Source: Youngiibacter fragilis 232.1 (GTDB lineage: Bacteria > Bacillota > Clostridia > Clostridiales > Clostridiaceae). Taken from it: 42,846 nucleotides of DNA. This document shows positions 9,058 through 15,973 of the stretch, piece after piece. Where the stretch lies: positions 53,316 to 96,161 of the forward strand of contig NZ_AXUN02000185.1 of assembly GCF_000495435.3 (NCBI RefSeq). Reading direction: 5' to 3'. Below the pieces are notes generated by a model. The model searched no databases, was not told the origin of the DNA, and saw only the letters and a program-made list of their open reading frames with translations. How positions within the stretch are numbered: position 1 is the first letter of the stretch; the number at the start of each line of letters is the position of its first letter. The translations under genes were made by a program, and so were the position numbers.

Positions 9058-9978
9058 TTATAGAGTTATGAATTTGGAGCCTGTGATAAGCCTTTCAAGG
9101 ATTTCCTTCGCAGTTCCCCTCTCCTTTACCATGCCGGCTATCTGCCCTGACATGAAGGAGCCTTTTTCTATGTCTCCGTCTATGACTGCTGCCTTGAGGG
9201 CTCCTGTACCAAGAGCTTCAAGCTCCTCAGGCGTTCCGCCATGCTTCTCGAGGTCGTCGAACCTCTTTGACAGCTTGTTCCTAAGTACCTGTACCGGATG
9301 TCCTGTTGACCTTCCGGTTACGGTAGTGTCTATGTCGCTTGCCTCAAGGACCATCTTCTTGTAGTTCTCATGAGCCTTGCACTCATCAGCCACAATGAAC
9401 ACAGTTCCAACCTGTATGCCTTCGGCTCCAAGGGTGAAACATGCATCAACTCCCCTGTGGTCAGCGACTCCTCCAGCTGCGATAACAGGAATGGAGACTG
9501 AATCAACGATCTGCGGTACAAGGACCATGGTCGTCAGTTTGCCGATATGTCCGCCTGCTTCATTACCTTCAGCTATGACGGCATCAGCCCCTATCTTTTC
9601 CATTCTCTTTGCAAGAGCTATGGATGGTACAACAGGGATGACCTTTATACCTGCCGCCTTGAATGCAGGAACATATTTTGCAGGATTGCCTGCACCGGTA
9701 GTAACTGCGGCTACCTTCTCCTCAAGGACAACGCTTATGACCTCATCCCTGAATGGTGAAAGAAGCATTATGTTTACCCCGAAAGGCTTGTCGGTGAGGC
9801 TCTTGGCGATCCTTATCTCCTGCCTTACGATTTCCCCTGGTGCGTTGCCCCCTGCTATTATCCCCAAGCCTCCGGCGTTGGACACGGCAGCTGCAAGCTT
9901 CCCGTCAGCGAGCCATGCCATGGCTCCCTGGAACACGGGATATCTGATACCCAATAAGTCGCATATTCTGTTGCCCAT
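9058..9978 (-). CDS. fabK: enoyl-ACP reductase II FabK (FMN-dependent)
   Basis: FabK is the flavin-dependent enoyl-ACP reductase that completes each elongation cycle. It has the nitronate monooxygenase/FabK TIM-barrel signatures: RYPVFQGAMAW at the start, NAGGLGIIAGGNA, EGNEAGGHIG and VIAAGGVADHRG, plus a GTVFIVADEC segment. No FabI or FabV is present in the window. FabK-type enzymes are generally insensitive to triclosan. Two tandem ATGs follow AAGGAG, and the second (9978) has the better spacing. Lying between acpP and fabD in the operon supports FabK over a generic nitronate monooxygenase. Confidence 0.93.
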   Translation of the reverse strand: MGNRICDLLGIRYPVFQGAMAWLADGKLAAAVSNAGGLGIIAGGNAPGEIVRQEIRIAKSLTDKPFGVNIMLLSPFRDEVISVVLEEKVAAVTTGAGNPAKYVPAFKAAGIKVIPVVPSIALAKRMEKIGADAVIAEGNEAGGHIGKLTTMVLVPQIVDSVSIPVIAAGGVADHRGVDACFTLGAEGIQVGTVFIVADECKAHENYKKMVLEASDIDTTVTGRSTGHPVQVLRNKLSKRFDDLEKHGGTPEELEALGTGALKAAVIDGDIEKGSFMSGQIAGMVKERGTAKEILERLITGSKFITL

Positions 9979-9988
9979 CATTTGCTCC

Positions 9989-10213
9989 TTAAGCAGTTTT
10001 CGCTTCCACGTAGTTTACTGCATCCTTGACTGTCTTTATCGATTCAGCGTCGTCAATTGTTATGTCGAACGCTTCCTCAAGCTCCATTACAAGCTGGACA
10101 AGGTCAAGTGAATCGATTCCCAGGTCGTCTGAGAAATTGGAGTCCATTGTTATCTCATCTGCAGGTATGTTCAGTTCCTTGGCGAGTATTTCCCTAACTT
10201 TTTCAAAAATCAT
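9989..10213 (-). CDS. acpP: acyl carrier protein
   Basis: ACP carries the growing acyl chain on phosphopantetheine attached to the Ser of [10 protein letters not shown] (Ser near residue 35). The 74-residue acidic four-helix protein has the normal length and begins [15 protein letters not shown]. It lies between fabH and fabK. AGGAG is at a normal distance upstream. Confidence 0.96.
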   Translation of the reverse strand: MIFEKVREILAKELNIPADEITMDSNFSDDLGIDSLDLVQLVMELEEAFDITIDDAESIKTVKDAVNYVEAKTA

Positions 10214-10272
10214 TTATTATTCCTCCGTTTTTATGAATTATTTATGTAATATGGCGTAGGCCATTATACAGC

Positions 10273-11235
10273 TTATTTGCTCCACTCGATGACTGCTGCT
10301 CCATATGTGAGTCCGCCGCCGAATCCCACAAGTCCCAGCCTGTCACCCTTCTTGAGGAGACCTTTCCTGTTCATCTCATCCAGCGCTATTGGAATGCTGG
10401 CTGCTGAAGTGTTCCCGACCCTGTCCAGGTTTACGTAGAACTTTTCCCTTGGAAGCTCCATCTTGGCTGCTGCCGCATCGATTATCCTCAGGTTAGCCTG
10501 ATGGGGGATCACATGGTCAAGGTCAGCCATCTTCATGCCTGCCTTCCCTACAGCTTCAGACAGCGCCTTTGGAAGGACCCTTACCGCAAACTTGAAGACT
10601 TCCCTGCCCTCCATTATTATGAAGTGATCTGAAACCTGGTTTCCTGCAAGGAAATTCCTGACCTTGAACTCCCCTGAATGAAGTGCGGATATCTTTGTAC
10701 CATCTGCTCCTGTCACGACAGACCTTATTCCGTCACCTTTTTCAAGTACCGCTGCACCAGCACCGTCTCCGAAGAGCACGCAGGTTGTCCTGTCAGTGAA
10801 GTCCACTATCTTGGATAGTACCTCGGCACCTATTACAAGAGCATACTTCCTATCAGATATGGCAAGGAGGCCTTCCGCTATTTCAAGTCCGTATACGAAG
10901 CCTGTGCACGCGGCATTGATATCGAAGCATGTTGCGTTGACAGCGCCAAGCTTCGCCTGCACGTAGCATGCTGTTGAGCCAAGGAGCGACTGTGGCGTTA
11001 TTGTCCCCAGGATTATGTAGCCTATCTCTTCAGGGGAGATCCCTGCATCCTCAATGGCCTTAAGTGAAGCCATGTATGCAAGGTCGCCAGTATTCTCATC
11101 AGTGGCGAAAGCCCTCTCCCTGATCCCTGTTCTGGATATTATCCAATCGTCGCTTGTGTCAACGACCTTTTCCAGATCCTCGTTGGTCACTATATTTTTT
11201 GGAAGATAGCTTCCAGTTCCTATTATCTTGGCCAC
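10273..11235 (-). CDS. fabH: beta-ketoacyl-ACP synthase III FabH
   Basis: FabH starts fatty acid synthesis by condensing an acyl-CoA primer with malonyl-ACP. The triad is visible: INAACTGFVYG (Cys), IPHQANLRI (His) and GNTSAASIPIAL (Asn). The longer open frame reaches back to 11298, but the conserved protein begins at AKIIGTGSYLPK. I therefore place the start at a GTG at 11235, where GAGGTG lies just upstream and the length becomes a normal 320 residues. It is the first gene of the eleven-gene operon, directly downstream of a good promoter with a FabT-like palindrome. The Cys environment gives no clue to primer specificity. Confidence 0.95.
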   Translation of the reverse strand: MAKIIGTGSYLPKNIVTNEDLEKVVDTSDDWIISRTGIRERAFATDENTGDLAYMASLKAIEDAGISPEEIGYIILGTITPQSLLGSTACYVQAKLGAVNATCFDINAACTGFVYGLEIAEGLLAISDRKYALVIGAEVLSKIVDFTDRTTCVLFGDGAGAAVLEKGDGIRSVVTGADGTKISALHSGEFKVRNFLAGNQVSDHFIIMEGREVFKFAVRVLPKALSEAVGKAGMKMADLDHVIPHQANLRIIDAAAAKMELPREKFYVNLDRVGNTSAASIPIALDEMNRKGLLKKGDRLGLVGFGGGLTYGAAVIEWSK

Positions 11236-11267
11236 ATCGCACCTCACATATGTTTGTTTCTTAAAAT

Positions 11268-11283
11268 ATTTGACTATCAAAAT
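11268..11283. promoter_or_regulatory. FabT-like operator palindrome at the fabH start point
   Basis: The plus strand reads ATTTGACTATCAAAAT; the core TTTGA-N3-TCAAA is a perfect inverted repeat. The same geometry is described for boxes bound by FabT, the MarR-family repressor of fatty-acid genes in lactic acid bacteria and relatives. It begins at the last base of the -10 element and covers the predicted transcription start, a classic repressor position. No MarR-type gene occurs in the window, so the regulator would be encoded elsewhere. The match is by eye. Confidence 0.5.
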
Positions 11284-11309
11284 ATATAGCCTGCACAAAG
11301 AACTTACAA
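11281..11309 (-). promoter_or_regulatory. promoter of the fab-acc operon
   Basis: On the minus strand TTGTAA (11309-11304) and TATATT (11286-11281) are separated by 17 bases. The predicted start is near 11274, about 40 bases before the GTG of fabH. No comparable promoter was seen between fabH and accA, so this probably drives all eleven genes. Confidence 0.65.
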
Positions 11310-11329
11310 TTTCGTGAATAATGCAAAAT

Positions 11330-11346
11330 AGGAGCCTATAGCTCCT
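11330..11346 (-). terminator. small hairpin, possible second terminator after the HNH gene
   Basis: AGGAGC and GCTCCT arms with a five-base loop. On the minus strand the hairpin is followed by ATTTTG, and on the plus strand by GTTTTCT. It lies between the strong terminator of the thrS operon and the fabH promoter. Confidence 0.35.
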
Positions 11347-11441
11347 GTTTTCTCGAAATTGCTCTCATTATCTCTTTGGAGCGTTTGATAAAATATTAAA
11401 GATTAATTAAGAAATTAACATACAACATCGTATTTTCCATG

Positions 11442-11469
11442 AAAAAAAAGGCTGCACATTTGTGCAACC
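11442..11469 (-). terminator. intrinsic terminator of the thrS-HNH operon
   Basis: On the minus strand a nine-pair stem (GGTTGCACA / TGTGCAGCC, one G-U pair) with a two-base apex is followed by eight consecutive T. It begins six bases after the HNH gene stop. Confidence 0.88.
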
Positions 11470-11474
11470 TCAAT

Positions 11475-11852
11475 CTACTCAGTATACTCATCTTCCTTTA
11501 GAACGAACCCGCTCATCAGGTAGTAGATTATGTCGATGTTCAGGTAACCCTCCTTATGCTTCCTGAGAGCCTTTGAAAGGCTTAGAAGCGTGGAATTCGT
11601 TACCCCGGTCAGTTCCTGGATCTCCTGTTTGTTGTAGTATTTCCTGACGAAGAGGCCTGCAAGCTTGTCGTGCATCTCCTTCTTATATAGAAGGTCGGTT
11701 TCCGGGTCCCTGTGCGGACCGTGTCTTCCGTTGTGATGCTCCCTGCAAAGGTATATGACATTCAGAGGGAAGTCGATGCCTCCCTCCTCCCTGTGGACTA
11801 TATGGTGCTTGTCGCCTGGCCTTCCGCAGACCCTGCAGGCGTTTTCTGCCAT
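11475..11852 (-). CDS. small HNH-nuclease-fold protein with C-terminal helix-turn-helix-like region
   Basis: The 125-residue protein opens with a zinc-binding treble clef of HNH type: CRVC near residues 6-9, KHHIVHREEGG carrying the HNH His, then LCREHHNGRHG. The second half (KQEIQELTGVTNSTLLSLSKAL) looks like a helix-turn-helix. Its ATG follows the thrS TAG directly and its ribosome binding site lies inside the end of thrS, so translation is coupled and expression should follow the threonine T-box. A strong terminator follows. HNH folds with these residues are usually DNA nucleases, but binding without cleavage is possible. The function is unknown to me; it may be a housekeeping gene of Clostridia rather than a mobile homing enzyme. 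Confidence 0.75.
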   Translation of the reverse strand: MAENACRVCGRPGDKHHIVHREEGGIDFPLNVIYLCREHHNGRHGPHRDPETDLLYKKEMHDKLAGLFVRKYYNKQEIQELTGVTNSTLLSLSKALRKHKEGYLNIDIIYYLMSGFVLKEDEYTE

Positions 11853-13823
11853 CTACGCCTCCTGTTCGGTCTTGATGTTCTTGTGGTAGTTGTATTTTTC
11901 CCTGTTCTCCCTTACCACTCTTTCGATAAAGGCTGTCTTGTCCTGTGCACCTTCGTCACCCTTTTCCCTGGACCTGACTGAAAGTGTGCCGCTAGCCTCT
12001 TCCTGCTCTCCGATGATGACAATGTAAGGATCCCTTTCAAGTCTGGCTTCCCTTATCTTGTATCCGATCTTTTCAGACCTGTAGTCAGCCTCAATCCTTA
12101 TGCCTGCTGCCTTCATTTCTGATGCCACCATGTCAACATAGTCATGGAACCTCTCTGATATCGGCAGAAGCTTTACCTGTACCGGTGAAAGCCACAGAGG
12201 GAATGCGCCTGCGTACTTCTCTATGAGCATGGCCAGAGTCCTCTCGTAGCATCCGATTGATGTCCTGTGTATTACATACGGTCTCTTCTTGGAACCGTCT
12301 GAATCCACATAGTACATATGGAACCTTTCAGGAAGCGCGAAGTCGATCTGTATGGTAATGATGGTATCCTCTTTTCCATGTACGTTCTTGTACTGCAGGT
12401 CAAGCTTAGGTCCGTAGAACGCAGCTTCGCCTTCAGCCTCCTCATAGTCCAGACCGACATGGTCAAGGATCGTCCTCATCTTGTTCTGGGTATCTTCCCA
12501 AGCCACAGGATTGTCGATGTACTTGGCCCTGTTGTTCGGGTCCCACTTTGAGAACCTGTAGGAAATGCCGTCCTTCATCCCAAGGATATCCATGACATGG
12601 TCAATGAGTTGGAGCACTCCCTTGAACTCTTCCTCTATCTGGTCAGGCCTTACGACAAGATGACCCTCTGATATTGTGAACTGCCTGACTCTTATCAGTC
12701 CGTGCATTTCACCTGAAGACTCATTCCTGAAAAGAGTGGATGTTTCAGCGTACCTTATTGGAAGCTCCCTGTAGCTATGCTGTTCACTGTTGTATATTGT
12801 GAACTGGAACGGGCATGTCATCGGTCTGAGTGAGAGGATCTCATCATCCTTCTCCTCGTCTCCCATGAGGAACATACCGTCCTTGTAATGGTCCCAGTGT
12901 CCCGATATCTTGTACAGGTCAGATTTAGCGAGATACGGAGTCTGTGTGTAAACATATCCTCTGGATTCCTCGAGGTCCTCTATCCATCTCTTCAATATCT
13001 GGAGTATCTTGGCACCCTTCGGCTTGATAAGCGGAAGGCCCTGGCCGACTTCCTCAGCTGTTGTGAACAGGTTAAGCTCTCTTCCCAGCTTGTTGTGGTC
13101 TCTCTTCTTCGCCTCCTCGATCATAGCGAGATATGCATCAAGCTCTGATTTCTTCGGGAACGCGGTTCCATAGATCCTTGAAAGCATCTTGTTCTTCTCG
13201 GAACCTCTCCAGTAAGCGCCTGCGATCTGAGTCAGCTTCACAGCCTTGATGTTTCTTGTTGACATTAGATGAGGTCCGGCGCAGAGGTCTGTGAAATCAC
13301 CCATCCTGTAGAACGAGATGACTGCGTCCTCAGGCAGGTCGTTAATGAGCTCCACCTTATAGGGTTCATCAAGCTCTTCCATGAGCTTGAGGGCTTCAAA
13401 TCTTGGAAGTGTGAACCTCTCAAGCTTCAGGTCCTCCTTCACGATGACCCTCATCTCATCCTCGATCCTTGCCAGGTCCTCGTAGGTGAAGCTTCCATCC
13501 TTGTCAAAGTCATAGTAGAAGCCATCCTCGATGGCAGGTCCTATCGCAAGCTTAATGTCAGGGAAAAGCCTTTTGACAGCAAGTGCCATGACATGTGATG
13601 CGGTGTGCCTGAAAGCGTGTCTCCCCTCTTCGCTGTCAAAGGTCTTCACCTCAAACCTCGAATCTTCAGTGATTTCATCCCTGAGGTCAGCTGTCTTTCC
13701 ATTCAGCTTGCCAGCCATTGCGTTACGGGCAAGTCCCTCCGAGATCTTTGCAGCAGCCTCGATTACAGTAGTACCCTTTTCGACTTCAAGAATCTTTCCG
13801 TCATAGAGTTCAAGTTTCAACAT
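11853..13823 (-). CDS. thrS: threonyl-tRNA synthetase
   Basis: ThrRS charges tRNA-Thr. It has an N-terminal TGS domain (about residues 1-62), an editing domain with HTASHVMALAVKRLFP (HxxxH), and the class II catalytic core. In the core, TCPFQFTIYNSEQHSYRELPIRYAE and EMHGLIRVRQF are motif 2, and RTSIGCYERTLAMLIEKY is motif 3; an anticodon-binding domain closes the protein. The open frame extends upstream into the T-box leader, but AGGAGG lies six bases before the second of two tandem ATGs, so I start at 13823 (656 residues). It is controlled by the leader and promoter upstream and coupled to the HNH gene downstream. Confidence 0.96.
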   Translation of the reverse strand: MLKLELYDGKILEVEKGTTVIEAAAKISEGLARNAMAGKLNGKTADLRDEITEDSRFEVKTFDSEEGRHAFRHTASHVMALAVKRLFPDIKLAIGPAIEDGFYYDFDKDGSFTYEDLARIEDEMRVIVKEDLKLERFTLPRFEALKLMEELDEPYKVELINDLPEDAVISFYRMGDFTDLCAGPHLMSTRNIKAVKLTQIAGAYWRGSEKNKMLSRIYGTAFPKKSELDAYLAMIEEAKKRDHNKLGRELNLFTTAEEVGQGLPLIKPKGAKILQILKRWIEDLEESRGYVYTQTPYLAKSDLYKISGHWDHYKDGMFLMGDEEKDDEILSLRPMTCPFQFTIYNSEQHSYRELPIRYAETSTLFRNESSGEMHGLIRVRQFTISEGHLVVRPDQIEEEFKGVLQLIDHVMDILGMKDGISYRFSKWDPNNRAKYIDNPVAWEDTQNKMRTILDHVGLDYEEAEGEAAFYGPKLDLQYKNVHGKEDTIITIQIDFALPERFHMYYVDSDGSKKRPYVIHRTSIGCYERTLAMLIEKYAGAFPLWLSPVQVKLLPISERFHDYVDMVASEMKAAGIRIEADYRSEKIGYKIREARLERDPYIVIIGEQEEASGTLSVRSREKGDEGAQDKTAFIERVVRENREKYNYHKNIKTEQEA

Positions 13824-13840
13824 CATAACCCTCCTTAAAA

Positions 13841-14075
13841 TAAAGAAGACCCGTCCCAATAAAAGGGACGAGTCGTCGCGGTTCCACCCTGATTGAAGGC
13901 ATCGCTGCCTTCCACTCAAAACGCCTTAACGCGGCAAACGTCCATGCTTATACGATAAGTCTTCGCAGGAGACTCCCAGGTGGTTTTTCATGGATTTTCG
14001 TTTCGGGTCTTTCAGCCGGAGGACCCGATCTCTTTGTACTGCCATCCACTATTTTCCTGTTCAAGGTCTTTCATT
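13841..14075 (-). promoter_or_regulatory. T-box leader (Thr) of thrS
   Basis: The minus strand carries the T-box sequence AGGGTGGAACCGCG (13890-13877), which pairs with the uncharged tRNA acceptor end. It is followed by a ten-pair terminator stem (arms 13873-13864 and 13857-13848) and a T-rich tail. Upstream lie a stem I with a distal GGCTGAAAGAC loop and, in the expected region, GAAAAACCACC, where ACC followed by A fits a Thr specifier. Uncharged tRNA-Thr would favour the antiterminator and expression of thrS and the HNH gene. The specifier assignment is by position and less certain than the T-box itself. Confidence 0.92.
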
Positions 14076-14081
14076 ACAAAT

Positions 14082-14110
14082 ATTATAGTGAATAAAAGTC
14101 AGGCAGTCAA
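14082..14110 (-). promoter_or_regulatory. promoter of the thrS T-box transcript
   Basis: On the minus strand TTGACT (14110-14105) and a perfect TATAAT (14087-14082) are separated by 17 bases. The predicted start is near 14075. It lies about 130 bases from the divergent promoter of the tautomerase-like gene; that stretch holds nothing else I recognise. Confidence 0.8.
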
Positions 14111-14241
14111 TGATCAACAATTTTTGGCATAATTAGAGGATGGATTGTATTTGATATATCATTCACAATATTTTTAGTTTGTCATATTCAAGGCATATTT
14201 CTGCAGACTTGTAAAGGTTTAGAAAATTCAATCATTGTTTC

Positions 14242-14270
14242 TTAATTATAGTGTTCGATTATTGTATAAT
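14242..14270 (+). promoter_or_regulatory. likely promoter of the tautomerase-like/pentein pair
   Basis: A perfect TATAAT (14265-14270) lies 28 bases before the start of the tautomerase-like gene. The -35 candidate TTAATT, 17 bases upstream, is weak. The transcript leader would be about 20 bases. Confidence 0.45.
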
Positions 14271-14297
14271 GTACCCATAGATTCAAGGAGGTTAGGT

Positions 14298-14639
14298 ATG
14301 GTACACGTCATAATACATATCCCGAGGTGCTCGGGACATGCAAGGAAGAACCAGCTCATCAGTTCCCTCAATTACAGGCTTTCATCACTTCTCAAGATGC
14401 CTGACAATGCTGTGCATGTGATAATATACGAATCCGAGTTCAGGACCGACACAGCATCTGAAAGCTGTGATTTCATCCTTGGCGAGGCAGTGACAAGGAT
14501 CGAAATGTCTAGCGAAACAAGGGACGAGATGGCATCGATCTTCAGGGACGAGGCTGTCAAGTTCTCCGGGATAGAGGGTGACAAGCTTACTTTCGTAGTG
14601 AGGCAGGTCCCGGGTGAGTTCTGGTATGGCAGGAAGTGA
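14298..14639 (+). CDS. two-repeat tautomerase-fold protein lacking the catalytic N-terminal proline
   Basis: The 113-residue protein appears built from two beta-alpha-beta repeats like fused 4-oxalocrotonate tautomerase subunits. Repeat 1 is VHVIIHIP, a helix, then DNAVHVIIYES. Repeat 2 is AVTRIEMS, the helix SETRDEMASIFRDEAVKF, then KLTFVVRQVPGEFWYGRK, whose end resembles the VP-x-x-x-W-G tail of that family. Active tautomerases keep Pro directly after the initiator Met; here it is Val. Simple tautomerase chemistry is therefore unlikely, and the protein may be a binding or structural homologue. The start is supported by AGGAGG six bases upstream; a longer frame from 14235 lacks this support. 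Its end overlaps the next gene. The fold call rests on pattern only. Confidence 0.6.
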   Translation: MVHVIIHIPRCSGHARKNQLISSLNYRLSSLLKMPDNAVHVIIYESEFRTDTASESCDFILGEAVTRIEMSSETRDEMASIFRDEAVKFSGIEGDKLTFVVRQVPGEFWYGRK

Positions 14640-15366
14640 AGAAAGCATTCTGATTGCAGATCCCAGGACACCTGATTGTGAAGTCCGCGTGATTGAGTCA
14701 CTCGGATTCAAGGTCGTGGCAGCAGAATGTCTGGACTTTCTATATGAGGGAGTAAAGGGTCATCCGGACCTTCAGTTCGCTCCTGTAGGAGACAGGCTTA
14801 TTTGCCACAGAGGTATTTCAAAGGTCAAACTGCGGGAATTACAGGGGCATGGAGTAGAGTGCGTGCAGTCCTTATCTGCACTGGCTCTCCCCTACCCCGG
14901 ACACGTTATTTTGAATGCTTCCATCGGAGGCGGTGCACTGGTACACAGGACTGACATCACCGATGGAGCTCTTCTTGAGGAGGCGATAAGGCAGGGACTC
15001 AGACTGATCGACGTCAGGCAGGGATACGGACGGTGCTCAACTTCGTATATCGGGGACGGATGTTTTGCAACCAATGATAGAGGAGTGGCAGCTGCGTTAT
15101 CAGAAAATGGATTCAGGGTATTCATCTCCCCCTATGGCGATGTTGAATTGGAGGGATTCGACTACGGATTTTTAGGAGGATGCCTGTCAATGGTTATGGC
15201 GGGCACAGACAGGCTGGTACTTGTCAGCGGGAATTTGAATGAATATGTCATGGGCAGGGAGCTGAGGGAATTCATAAAAAGTTCGGGCGCCATCCCGGTA
15301 GAGGTGAGAAAAGGAAGACTCAAGGACAGGGGTTCGGTGCTGCAGGTCTTTAAGAAAAGGAATTGA
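14626..15366 (+). CDS. probable pentein (GME)-fold protein, DUF6873-like
   Basis: This 246-residue protein resembles a conserved clostridial family listed as DUF6873, predicted to share the pentein propeller of guanidino-group-modifying enzymes. The visible framework is IADPRTP at the start, GHPDLQFAPVGDRLICH, LNASIGGGALVHRTDIT, a GYGRCSTSYIGDGCFATND block, and FDYGFLGGCLSMV followed by LVLVSGNLNEY. Conserved Asp, His and Cys residues in these blocks could form an active site, but I cannot assign a reaction. The ATG at 14626 lies inside the end of the tautomerase-like gene (14 bases overlap), and a GTG at 14614 is an alternative. The hydrogenase operon downstream has its own promoter. Confidence 0.65.
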   Translation: MAGSEESILIADPRTPDCEVRVIESLGFKVVAAECLDFLYEGVKGHPDLQFAPVGDRLICHRGISKVKLRELQGHGVECVQSLSALALPYPGHVILNASIGGGALVHRTDITDGALLEEAIRQGLRLIDVRQGYGRCSTSYIGDGCFATNDRGVAAALSENGFRVFISPYGDVELEGFDYGFLGGCLSMVMAGTDRLVLVSGNLNEYVMGRELREFIKSSGAIPVEVRKGRLKDRGSVLQVFKKRN

Positions 15367-15394
15367 CAATAATAATACTATATTTAAGAAAAAA

Positions 15395-15408
15395 GTTAAA
15401 TATTTAAC
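15395..15408. promoter_or_regulatory. Rex-like operator upstream of hydCBA
   Basis: GTTAAATATTTAAC is a perfect 14-base palindrome containing GTTAA-N4-TTAAC. This is the core of the consensus bound by Rex, the NADH/NAD+ sensing repressor that controls hydrogenase and fermentation genes in clostridia. The outermost TT/AA bases of the 18-base consensus are not conserved. It lies nine bases upstream of the -35 element of the hydrogenase promoter. Confidence 0.6.
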
Positions 15409-15416
15409 GCTAAAGA

Positions 15417-15445
15417 TTGAAAACATGTGCAGTGCAGTGTATACT
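15417..15445 (+). promoter_or_regulatory. promoter of hydCBA
   Basis: TTGAAA (15417-15422) and TATACT (15440-15445) are separated by exactly 17 bases. The predicted start is near 15452, giving a leader of about 33 bases before hydC. Confidence 0.7.
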
Positions 15446-15484
15446 TATGGTGTATTTGTCCAAAATTTAACAATGAGGTGGAAT

Positions 15485-15961
15485 ATGTGTAGTTTAAAGG
15501 ACAATCCTAAGACCAGAGAGCTGGATGATTTCATAGAAGAAATCGACGCCAAGGAAAGCGACCTGATACTGGTTCTTCACAGAGCGCAGAATCTCTTCGG
15601 TTACCTGCCTGAAGAAGTCATCAGCCATATAAGTGAAAAGATCAATGTTCCGAAAGCAAAGATATTCGGGGTTCTCAGCTTCTATTCCTATTTCACGACT
15701 ACGCCGAGAGGAAAGAACGTAGTCAATGTCTGCATGGGGACAGCATGTTTCGTCAGAGGTGCTGAAGCCATACTCAGGGAGCTCGAGTCTCAGCTTAGGA
15801 TCAAGAATGGTGAAACATCTATCGATGGGCTGTTCACGCTTGATTCGCTCAGGTGTGTGGGTGCCTGCGGGCTTGCGCCTGTTGTCATGGTCAATGACAA
15901 GGTGTACGGAAGAGTGACCACCGAAGATGTCGCAAGGATCATCAGCGAGTGCGAGGTATAG
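15485..15961 (+). CDS. hydC: [FeFe]-hydrogenase small subunit HydC (NuoE-like)
   Basis: This NuoE-like thioredoxin-fold protein carries one [2Fe-2S] cluster through CMGTACFVRGA and CVGACGLAPVV, the two conserved Cys pairs. It acts as the small electron-transfer subunit of multimeric [FeFe]-hydrogenases. The start is placed at the ATG at 15485 with GAGGTGG upstream, giving 158 residues, the usual NuoE length; the longer frame from 15425 includes leader sequence. It is the first gene of the three-gene hydrogenase operon and lies 12 bases before hydB. The gene order and subunit set match the NAD-linked, electron-bifurcating type; bifurcation itself is inferred. Confidence 0.9.
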   Translation: MCSLKDNPKTRELDDFIEEIDAKESDLILVLHRAQNLFGYLPEEVISHISEKINVPKAKIFGVLSFYSYFTTTPRGKNVVNVCMGTACFVRGAEAILRELESQLRIKNGETSIDGLFTLDSLRCVGACGLAPVVMVNDKVYGRVTTEDVARIISECEV

Positions 15962-15973
15962 GAGGGTATGGAA

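Noticed and set aside
14235-14297. N-terminal extension of the tautomerase-like protein
   Set aside because: The extension covers the promoter -10 and lies before a strong AGGAGG that is six bases from the ATG at 14298.
15362-15368. TTGACA at the end of the pentein-like gene as the hydCBA -35
   Set aside because: No -10 lies 16-18 bases downstream, and the bases include the stop codon of the preceding gene. The TTGAAA-17-TATACT pair further on is better.
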